Positions 45,400 through 55,349 of a stretch of DNA of 64,000 bases are shown piece after piece. The first letter of the stretch is position 1. Every line of letters starts with the position of its first letter. Source of the stretch: Larix kaempferi (taxonomy: Eukaryota; Streptophyta; Pinopsida; Pinales; Pinaceae); assembly GCA_027924585.1 (NCBI GenBank), contig BSBM01000712.1, positions 1,126,001 through 1,190,000 on the forward strand. The letters run 5' to 3'. Under the pieces are notes generated by a model. That model ran no database searches. It saw only the letters and a program-made list of their open reading frames with translations, and was not told the DNA's origin. The position numbers were made by a program, and so were the translations under genes.

Positions 45400-46950
45400 T
45401 TAAAACTCGATGTAGCAATTGATTATGTACAACAACATCTAGTGATAATGTTTTCTTATAATATTAAAAGCTATTGAGAATTCCCTATATATAACAACAA
45501 CATCACCTCTAGGACCTCAATTTTAGATGTTTTCTTGTCATCTTGAAACAATGTACAATGAGCCTCTTTTTGGTAGCTTGGCATTTAGCACATGGTTTTT
45601 TGACAATAGTCTGTGTTAGTAGATGGTATTGGATGGTGGTATGGGATGTTAGTAGGAGCACAATTCCTACAAAAGGAGAATCTCCTACCCACTTCATTTT
45701 CATGTTTTGGATGAGGGAAAACTACCCCTAAAGATTAAGAATTTGATTCTTTTGGTGTTTGTGTGAGTTGTTGTAGTGAAATCATGAGGAATTCAACAAA
45801 TGTTTGTGTATTTGATGGAATTATGTGATTATGAAAGGTTATTGGTGGTGATGCAAGTAAGTTTTTTTTATTATCTTTATGAAATGTTGAATGAATTGCT
45901 TGGTGCATGTTGTAGTTTTTTTGTGGTAAGATCTTTTTATTGTCTATGTTGAAGATTAAGAAGACTAACATAAATTTAGCATACAATTCATGAGGAAAAA
46001 CTAAAATACATACAATTCAAACAAAGTGAATGAAGACTAAAATACATTTCATAAGAAAACAGTGTCACCATACCTCAAGGATTTCTCTTTGCTTAAAATG
46101 TAAAATGCTCTTTTGATGTATCCATTATATGTAAAAAGAGTTCAAGTGTGTAAAAGCAGCATGATAATTAAATTCAAAGATACAAATAGATTCCAACTGT
46201 TGTGTATTCAATCCAAAGAGCCAAATAGAGTCTAACTGTTGTGTATTCAATCCAAAGAGCCAAATATAGTCCAACTAGTGTGTATTCAATCCAAATTGTC
46301 AAAGAAAAACCAAAAGGTGTGTGAATTCAATCCAAAATGCAAGTGATTGTTGAACTGTGCGTGAAAAGAGCAAAAAATATGCGATACATGAGAGAAAAAA
46401 TGTGGGAGAAGAGCACGGGTTATTTGTAAGATTGAATGTTCAGCAGATGCACGCACGCACTAGGAACGCATACGCGCTTCTGCTAAACAATGCTTTGCTC
46501 GGTGGGTAACGTTTAGTTCATTTATTTCCCAATAAATCTCTACATGTCGATTTATTCCTAGAGCCCCTCCCCCATAAAGTCCTTTAGGCCCTCTTCTAAA
46601 CCATAATCCCTAAGTGCATAAGTGATTCTAGGTGTTTAGGGGTTAAGGTTATAAGGATTGTAGGTTAAAAGTTAAAGGTTATAGGGATTGTAGGTAATTT
46701 ATGGAGTTAAAGGTTATATAAAAATTAAAATTTACCAATATTAAAATGTGAATTATGATTGGTTAAAATTATACGAGCTATGCAAAATTGAATGTACAAA
46801 TTATCATGGAAATTAAACACATAAAGAAACCAAGATAACTTGAAATACATATTCAAAAGTTGATTTTCTATCAACCACACAACCTGACCATTATGAATCT
46901 TTATACCCTCATATCTAAGGGTCTTTGCTTCTACTGCACAACTTGTGAAA
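45400..46950. other. AT-rich spacer, no gene seen
   Basis: No supported gene. It may include upstream sequence of the minus-strand transposase-like gene. A GC-richer patch with CGCACGCACGCAC-type sequence lies at 46,440-46,490. Confidence 0.45.
46195..46311. repeat. Tandem triplication, 3 x 39 bp
   Basis: AACTGTTGTGTATTCAATCC-type units start at 46,195, 46,234 and 46,273. Confidence 0.8.
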
Positions 46951-46959
46951 TTCAAGTGT

Positions 46960-49758
46960 CCCTTTCACATACTTGAACACACTCTTTGTTGCATTCCAAT
47001 ATTATATCTTCAACATTGTCATGAATATGGAAATGAAGCTCATATCATACCTCAAATCAGGCGTAGTGGATATAATATATTTCAAGATCCCCACTGGCTA
47101 CCTGTAGACTAACTCGTGTACAGTCGTTCCTCCAAATATACATTGAGGAAGGAATTTTTCATATCCATTTGATCGACATTCCAACTAATTGTGCTACCAT
47201 GGATATAATTAATCGAATTATGCTCATCTTTTACATAGGAGAAAAGGGCTCTCCAAAGTCAATGCCCTCTCAGTTAGAGAACCCTTTTGCAACCAATTGT
47301 GCCTTATGCTTGTCAAGTGTGCCATTTTCTTTTTGCTTGACTTTGTGCACCCATTTGCAACCAATGGGTATCTTCCCTAGTGGAATCTATATGAGATTTC
47401 AAGTTTTATTTTTCATTAGAATCTTATGTTTGGTTTCCATGGCCTTCCATTCAATTTTCCCTATTCCCTCCTCAAACACCTATGGCTCATTAAATCCCTG
47501 AACATTGGCCATGAAAACAAATTTTACCATGTTTGTTTTATGTTTTCTCTTTCCCCTTAATGATATTCCATTAATCATTTCTCCCACATGAATATACGTA
47601 ATGACTTGTTGAGCCACCACTATGGCCTATTCTTGGGTCCCTCTTCATCGAAGTTAGTATTTTCACCATGACTTGTCTTACCTCCACCCGTTTCATACGA
47701 ATGCTAATTTGCATTGTCTGCATCGAAAATTATCGTAGACTTCACATCCTCAAAATATTTCCCCATTTTGGGCGGAGCTTCTTGAATCTTGACACTTTTA
47801 TCCTTCACCACAACTGGTTTCTCCATGGTAATTTTGAAATCTAAAGAAGCTTTGAAAGGTTGAACTTCTTCATCAACTATGACATATCTATTAAATATCA
47901 ACTGATTGGTGTTAAAATAAACCATCCTATAAGATTTATATATGTCTTTGTCCACTATGATCATCAATTTCTCTCTCTTAGGTTCTAACTTGGTTCTTTT
48001 CTCATCTAGAATCTAGGCATGGAAAATATATATAAATACCCTAGGATGAATGAATTTAGGCTTCCTCCTAGACCATGCTTCCTTTTTGGTGTTCTGCTTC
48101 ACCACCATCATTATAGATTTATTTAATAGATATAATATTGTAAGAAATTCCTCATCCCAAAACCTATTTGGAACATACATGTTCTCCATCTTACACATGA
48201 TCATCTATTTAATAGCATGGTTCCACCTCTCAACCACACCATTCTATTATGGAGTGTAGGGTGTAGTGAACTGTATTTTTTTTTATGCTTATTGCAAATG
48301 TTATTGAATTATTTGAAACAAAATTATTCATTATCATCAGACACAAGTGCTAAGGTGGCATTCTAACTCTTTTTTCTTGAAACATTTGAAATTAATTTAA
48401 CACTTTATCTTTCAATTTCATAAAATACACCCACATTTTCCTATTGTAGTCCTCAACAAAAATAAGGAAATACATGCAAATTTTCCTACTATAGTCGTCA
48501 ATAAAAAGAAAGAAATACTGAACACTAGTGTTGGATTCCATGTCCATTGGTCCACAAATGTTTACATGAACCAATTAAATGACTATGTTTTCTCCCCGGA
48601 CTTGTCCTTCCTCAAATGGTGCTCTATGTTTCTTTCTCATTTAACAAGCTCCAAAAAAACCCTATATTTATGCTTGGATATCAAGAAGTCCTTCTACCAT
48701 ATTACCTCAAGCCATATGAGAAAGGTAGGTTAAGATTAGGTTCCCATATAATCGATGTCAGAGAGTAGTTATATTTGATGTACTTGTGCTTATCATTGCA
48801 TGCTCCATGACCTGTCCAATGTTGAATAGTCCATACAATCCATGATTGTCCACGCCAAGAGCTATAGTCTTGTTGGTCTCCTTGTCAACTAAGTAGCATT
48901 TATGTTTTCTAAAGTTCACATCTATATGGGGTTAACACCTTATAGTCTAACTTATCAAGGGTAGAATAATCTACATTCCTAATACATAATACATATTGAG
49001 GAAAAGCAAGTTCCCCATGACCCATCCTTAGTACTCATAACCTTCTAATAGAGATATATCACCACTCATAGGACAAATTTCCTACATAGAGGTCATGTGT
49101 GGTAGTTCAAGGTATTATTGGTTTCCCTTGAGCTTCAAAAGTTATATTTTAGGCCTAATTTCAATGTCTCTATCCTTTACATTGGTTTATGGCTCAAGAC
49201 CTATACATAGTTCTCAAGCAAATATGATCATTTGAAGGTGAAGTATCTGCTTGCAATGCCATATGTGTTTATTGCATCGAGAGTAGAGAGGTGCTTACAA
49301 CTTAGTATGGGGGATATTTGTAATGTAATGTAGCGTAACGACGTCACGTTATGTAACCAAAATAAAAGGTAATTAAAAAAAGTTATGTCGACTCATAAAA
49401 TAAAAAGTGAAAACCAATTAAAAATCCATATCTTCTAATAAAACAAAAAATTAAAACCAGATAAAAACTCATTAAAAAAAAATACCTCGTGAAATTGGAT
49501 GCCTCTTAGTGATTGATAGATATATGTTTAAGATGGATCTATGTTGGTTCAAGGAAACAATCATATGCTAATGATACCATGTTGGCATAATCATCCTCAA
49601 TAGGTCAATGATACCCTCAAAATGGTATATGTTCTTTGTGGAGGAAACCTTGTTATCCCTAAATGAATGTAACATTCCTTTCAGTCCTGAGCTTCAAGAC
49701 TCCTCCCATGACCATGTCCAAACCCCCAATTCCAAAGACTTGGATATATAGTGCCATG
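46960..49758 (-). mobile_element. Copia-C: degenerate Ty1/copia fragment, oldest of the nest
   Basis: On the minus strand: LTR 3' end ...GCCAACA (49,580), then TGGTATCATTAGC, a primer site differing from the usual TGGTATCAGAGC; Gag-pre-integrase remnants (about 49,150-48,650); integrase (FLFIDDYSRKICMYFL, about 48,500); NRFWDEEFLTILYLLNKS and KEAWSRRKPKFIHPRVF (48.2-48.0 kb); and an RT N-terminal part near 47.5-47.2 kb (KWVHKVKQKENGTLDKHK). Many stops. A 45 bp in-frame tandem duplication (48,423-48,512) repeats the IDDYSRK segment. The LTR is cut at 49,758 by Copia-B, and the part after RT is lost or unrecognisable. Confidence 0.7.
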
Positions 49759-49852
49759 TGTCGGTTGTGGAGCCTAATCTTCCAGTCTCATAAATTATGT
49801 TGTTTCAGTCGTGTTTGTACCCCAGGTTTGGTTATGATCCTGGCACGTGCTA

Positions 49853-49904
49853 CGGGGGGTCCGGGGGGGTGGTGCACCCCCCGGCTGGGGGGCCCGGGGG
49901 CCAG
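49853..49904. other. G/C-only palindromic patch in the Copia-B LTR
   Basis: About 50 bp made almost entirely of G and C runs (GGGGGGTCCGGGGGGG, then GCACCCCCCGG, then GGGGGGCCCGGGGGCC). It could form a hairpin on either strand and a G-quadruplex on the plus strand. The corresponding place in the Copia-A LTRs has only a milder CCCCCGAACCCC version. It ends exactly at the Copia-A insertion point. Confidence 0.7.
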
Positions 49905-50369
49905 TGTTTAAAAAAAATCATCGCAGAGCAATAATAATCAACAAGATGCAAATACAAATTACACAAACACATTAGACACCAATATATCATGGTTCACCCA
50001 AGATGGGCTACGTCCACACTAAAATTTCCAATCCTTATTATTATACCATCCAACAAATGAAGGGATACAACATGCAGTACATCTGCTGCACTTCCTCTTC
50101 ACTTTCTCACAGTCTCTCTTTACAATCTTAGAAATATTTACAATGCATAATACCTAATACATCAACCCTAGACGTGTTACAATGTCTTTCTTTTATAGGG
50201 GAAATACAATGGGAAAATACCACGGGTTATCCAAAATCATGGGCCCGTAAACTGTTGGCGAAAATGCCCCCGAACCCCAAAGTGGGGGAACGAGTGTGCA
50301 CTAAGCCTTGGGTACAAACAAGACTGAATAACATCTCTGAATCTAGAAGATCAGGCTCCACAACCAACA
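49905..50369 (-). repeat. 3' LTR of Copia-A
   Basis: TGTTGGTTGTGGAGCC... read from 50,369 down to ...TTTAAACA at 49,905. Carries GTGGACGTAGCCC...GGGTGAACCA (49,991-50,019 on +). Confidence 0.82.
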
Positions 50370-50454
50370 ATATCCCACTTAGAGACTGATCACAACAACT
50401 CCATCGTTGTTGCACTTGCTGGACTTGGACTTGGAAAATTTATCATCTTCACCT

Positions 50455-53400
50455 TCATGCTAGAAGGCCAACTGAAACCGAGGAAGAAATCAGTTTCTCT
50501 CTGGTCACTACCTTTGTCAACATGTCTACAGGATTATGGCTAGTATGTATCTTTTCCAGCTTCAACAATTCATCTTCCAAAACAAAGCGTATGAAATGGT
50601 ATTTGAGTTCTATATGTTTAGTCCTGGAATGGAATGTTGAGTTCTTTGCAAGATGAATGGCACTCTGGTTGTCACTATATAACCTGCTATCCTTCTGCTT
50701 CTTACCCAATTCCTCCATACACCTCTGCAACAAAATCATCTCTTTACTAGCCTCCGTAACAACAACATACTATGCTTCCGTTGTTGAAAGTGCAAAAACC
50801 TTTTGCAGTTTTGAAATCCAACTTACTATTGTTCCACCTACTGTAAACACATACCCTATGGTGCTCCTCCTGCTATCCTTATCACTTTCCATATCTGCAT
50901 CAACATATCCCTGTAGAACAGTGTCTGAACCTCCAAAACATACTTCCTGAGTGGTAGTACCTCTCAAATACCTGAGAATCCATTGTACCGCCTTCCAATG
51001 TTCTTTACCTGGATTGTTCATATATATGCTCACAACTACCTACATGTGCAATATCTGGTCTTATGTACACCATGGCATATATCAAGATGCCAACTGCTGG
51101 AATAGGGAATCTTGGACATGTAATCTATCTCTTCCTGTGTCTTGGGACACATTTCCTTACTTATATTGAAATGGTTGGCCAAAGGTGTACTAACTAGTTT
51201 TGCATTCTGCATTCTGAATCTCTCCAACACCTTTTGTATGTGCTCACTCTGAGACAATGTCAATTTGCGATTTTTCCTGTCTCTTGTTATTCTCATACCA
51301 AGGATTTGCTTTGCAGCACCCAAATCCTTCATCGCAAATGAATTTGCTAACTTCCTTTTGAGCACATTTATATCATGCATGTTTGACCCTGCAACAAGCA
51401 TGTCATCCACATTCAATAACAAGATAATATATCTTTCATTATCTAGCCTCTTGAAATAAACACAGTGGTCAGAATAGCATCTACTATAACATTGTTCTGT
51501 CATAAACCTGTCAAATTTTAAATACCACTGCCTTGGAGCTTGCTTCAAGCCATACAAGCTCTTCTTCAACTTGCATACTAGATCCTCCTTCCCTTTGACC
51601 TCATACCCTTTTGGCTGCTGCATATATATCTCTTCCTCCATATCCCCATGGAGAAAGGTTGTTTTTACATCTAACTATTCAAGATGTCAATCTTCTACCG
51701 CCACTAGACTTAAAATAGTCCTAATTGAAGTAATCTTATAAACATGAGAAAATATTTCATCAAAATCTATACCTTTCTTCTATGCAAACACCTTTTCAAC
51801 AAGTCTGGCCTTGTACTACTTCTTACCTCCTTCTTCTTCCTTCAACTTGTAAATCCATTTGTTCTGCAATGCTCTTTTACCAGCAGGCAACTGAACCAAA
51901 TCCCAAGTCTGGTTTCCTACCAATGAGTCCATCTCCTCATTCATGCCTTGCTCCCACTTCTTTCTAGTTTCCACCTGCATTGCTTCCTCATAACATTCTG
52001 GTTCACCAGCATTAGTCATCAATAAATAATACATTGAAGGAGAGTATCATTCAGGGAGTCTAGTTAACCTGGTAGATCTTCTCACACTTGCAGGAGTTTC
52101 AGGTACTTGCTGCTATTCTTGATTTTCTGGCACCTTTGGAACTTCATTTTCTTCAATTTCATCAAGTAATGTGTACTCTGTGTTTTCCTTTTCCTGTTTC
52201 TTTCCCTACAACTGATCTTTGTACATGACCTTTTCATCGAATATCACATCTCTACTCCTAATGATTTTTTTATTTTCATAATCCCATAAGTGATAACCAA
52301 AATCATCAACCCCATATCCAATAAAGGTACATTTCTTGGATTTAGCTTCAAGCTTTGTTCTATTTTCTTTATCAATATGGACAAAGGCTTCACAACCAAA
52401 TGTTCTTAGAAATGAGTAGTTTACCTTTTTACATGTCCATGCCTCCTCTAAAATACCACCATCCAAAGCACTTGAAGGCCCTCTATTTATTAAATCAACA
52501 ACAGTATTTACAGCATCTGCCCAAAACTGTAAGGGCAACCTTGCATGCAATCTCATACACCTTGCATGCTCCATGATCATTCTATTCATCCTTTCTAACA
52601 CACCATTTTCTTGTGGTGTTCCTAGGACCATCTTCTCTCTACGAATACCATGGTGAGAACAATAACTATCAAACTCCTTACTGCAGTACTCACCTCCATT
52701 ATCAGATCTAAGACACTTCAACATTTTTCCTATCTCATTCTTAACCAAATCTTTCCACTTCTTAAAAGTAGAAAACACATCAGATTTATGTCTAATGCAA
52801 TAAACCCAAGTTTTTCTAGTTGCATCATCAATAAATGTAACATAATAATGAGAGCTACCAAGAGATTGTACTTGAGCGGGTCCCCTTAAATATGTATGCA
52901 CAAGCTCTAACTTTTCATTTTTCTTCTGTTTTCCAACCCTGAGAAATCTGACTCTCTTCTGTTTTCCATAAACACAGTTCTCACAAAATTCCAAACTTAC
53001 CTGCATCAAATCTGGCAGCGACTTCCTTGAGTGGAGAATCTGCATCCCCTTCTCACTCATGTGGCCAACCCTATGATGCCACAATGCTGTATCTATTCCT
53101 GTGGAAGCTAAATATATAAAATGATCAGTATTATGGGGACTTAAATACAACGTACCTACCCTGTTTCCTTTTGCTATCACTATTGATCCTTTAGTGATCT
53201 TCCACCATGTTTTTCCAAACGTAGATAGACAGTCGCCATCTCCCAACTTCCCTATTGAGATCAGATTTATTTTCATAGCAGGAATATGCCTTACATATTT
53301 CAATAACCAGTCAGTTCCATTCTTAAATTTTATCCATACCTTACATATTCCAACAATTTTACATGGCTCATCATCACCCAATAAAACATGTCCAAAATCG

Positions 53401-54329
53401 CCTGGAACATAATCATGAAAATATTTCCTATGGGGTGTAGCATGACATGAAGCCCCTGAATCTACTACCCAATAATCACTAGTATTATCTAATGTAAGAA
53501 TCAAAGCATCTTGTAACACATCACCTGCTACATTTGCTTTCTGGGTAGTTTCCTGCTGTCCATCTCCTTTCTTCTTTAGAGATCTGCAGTCTTTCTTCAG
53601 ATATCCTTTCTTTCCACAGTTGCAGCACTCTATTTTTCCCAGTCTGAACTTGGATCTTCCCATTTTATACTTGCCACAATTATCTTGGCTCTTTCCTTTA
53701 TCCCTTTGTCTTCCCCTACTCTCCATGGTCAACGCATTACCTAATGTCTCACCTGTGCTTTTTCTTCGCATTTCCTTGCTAAGAATAACACTAACAACAT
53801 CATCAAATATCAAGGTGTTTAAACTAGAGACAGAGTTAATTACAACCATGACCAACCCATTCCAGCTTTCTGGAAATGAACACAAGATTAGAAGAGCCCT
53901 AACCTCATCATTAAAGTTCACGCTTACAGAACTTAGTTGATTTGTAACCGTATTAAATTAATTTAAATGATCAGCAACATATCCACCTTAAGACATCTTC
54001 ATATTAAATAAATGCTTCATTAGAAATACCTTGTTGGCGGCTGAGGGTTTTTCATAGAGCTTACCCAGTGCACTCATCAAACCCTTCGTTGTATTTTCTT
54101 TTGATATATTGAAAGCCACCGACGAAGCTAGGGACAGCCATATTGTTCCCAATGCCTTTCTGTCAAGAACCTGCCATTCTTTGTCCTTCATAGTCACCAA
54201 CTGCTTTTCTCTTCCTCCCAATGGTAGGAATAGATCCTTCTGGTACAGATAGTCCTCAATTTTCATCTTCCATAACTGGTAGTTTTAGCCATTAAATTTC
54301 TCGACCTTAAACTTTCCTTCTTCCTCCAT
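50455..54329 (-). pseudogene. gag-pol: Copia-A Gag-Pol
   Basis: From ATG 54,329 (MEEEGKFKVEKFNG) the main frame runs to about 51,040 and a second frame continues to the stop at 50,455. The longest open part is 53,921-52,206 (571 codons). Domains: Gag; a zinc knuckle whose His is Tyr (CCNCGKKGYLKKDC); protease VVDSGASCHATP; integrase with HHCC (LWHHRVGHMSEKGM), first catalytic Asp replaced by Tyr (LVHTYLRGPA), RSDNGGEY and NGVLERMNR intact; RT with YVDD changed to NVDD (LLLNVDDMLVAG); RNase H with DADMESDKDSRRST and CFGGSDTVL. Stops include TAA 54,287-54,285, TAG 51,782-51,780 and TAG 51,677-51,675. Indels near 51.05 kb break RNase H. Inactive. Confidence 0.88.
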
Positions 54330-54403
54330 TGCTCCCACTCGAACCAGAAACCCTAGTTTCCTACAGGTTTATCTTCCAAATAAACCTTTGGCTCTGATAC
54401 CAA

Positions 54404-54876
54404 TTCTTAGAAAAACAGGATCACAGAGAAATAACAATAAACAAGATGCAAATATAAATTACATAAACACATTACAAAAGAGACACCAATATATCGTGGT
54501 TCAGCCAAGATGGGCGACGTCCACACTAAAAATGCTAGTCCTTATTATTATACCATCCAACGAATGGAGGGATACAACCTGCAGCACATCCGTTGCACTT
54601 CCTCTTCACTTTTTCATAGTCTCTCTTTACGATCCCAGATAGCTTTACAATGCATAATAACTAATACATCAACCCTAGCCGTGTTACAATGTCTTTCTTT
54701 TATAGGGGAAATACAATGGGAAAATACCACGGGTTACCCAAAACCATGGGCCCGTAAATTGTTGGTGAAAACAATCCCGAACCCCAAAGTGGAGGAACGA
54801 GTGTACAGTAAGCCTGGGGTACAAACACGACTAAATAACATCTCTGAATCTGGAAGATCAGGCTCCACAACCAACA
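54404..54876 (-). repeat. 5' LTR of Copia-A
   Basis: TGTTGGTTGTGGAGCC from 54,876 downward to about 54,404, next to the TGGTATCAGAGC primer site. Diverged from the 3' LTR at many positions including small indels. The terminal CA is decayed, so the inner edge is uncertain by one or two bases. Confidence 0.8.
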
Positions 54877-55275
54877 ACCAATGCCCCCGGAAGAAATTTT
54901 TGTTATGGGTTGTTTTTGCACCAACAAATTACGGGCCCATGGATTTGGGTAGTCTGTGGTATTTTCCCATGGTGTTTCCCCTTTAAAAGGAAGACATTGT
55001 AATATAGCTGGGTAATGTATTGTAGCATATTAAGATCTATGAGATCATGTAAGAGAGACTGAGAGAGAGTGAAGAAGAAGTTGCAGTGGATGTGCTGCGG
55101 GTTGTATCCCTTCATTTGTTGGATGGTATAATAATAAGGACTAGCAATTTCTGTTTGGATGTAGCCCATCTTGGTTGAACCACGTTATATTGGTGTCTCT
55201 CTTGTAATGTGTTTGCGTAATTTATATTTGCATATTGTTTATTGTTATTGCTTTGCAATCTTGTTTTTCTAAAAA
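54877..55275 (+). repeat. Right part of the Copia-B 5' LTR
   Basis: Continues the LTR begun at 49,759-49,904: ACGGGCCCATGGATTTGGGT, CCCTTTAAAAGG (TATA-like), CATTTGTTGGATGGTATAA and GGATGTAGCCCATCTTGG...GAACCACG, ending TTTTTCTAAAAA before the primer site. Confidence 0.78.
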
Positions 55276-55349
55276 TTGGTGTCAGAGCCAAAGGTCTATT
55301 TGGAAAATAAACTCGAAGGAAACTAGGGTTCTTGGTTCAAGTGGGAGCA

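Larger units (their letters stand above)
49905..54876 (-). mobile_element. Copia-A: near-complete Ty1/copia element inside the Copia-B LTR
   Basis: Minus-strand element with both LTRs (5' 54,876-54,404; 3' 50,369-49,905), primer site TGGTATCAGAGC (54,402-54,391) and a purine tract (AAGTGGGATA) before the 3' LTR. The Copia-B LTR continues on either side, which defines the insertion point. Flanks GCCAG (49,900-49,904) and ACCAA (54,877-54,881) could be a 5 bp target duplication decayed by two G-to-A changes. The LTRs are clearly diverged, so this is older than Copia-1. Confidence 0.82.
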
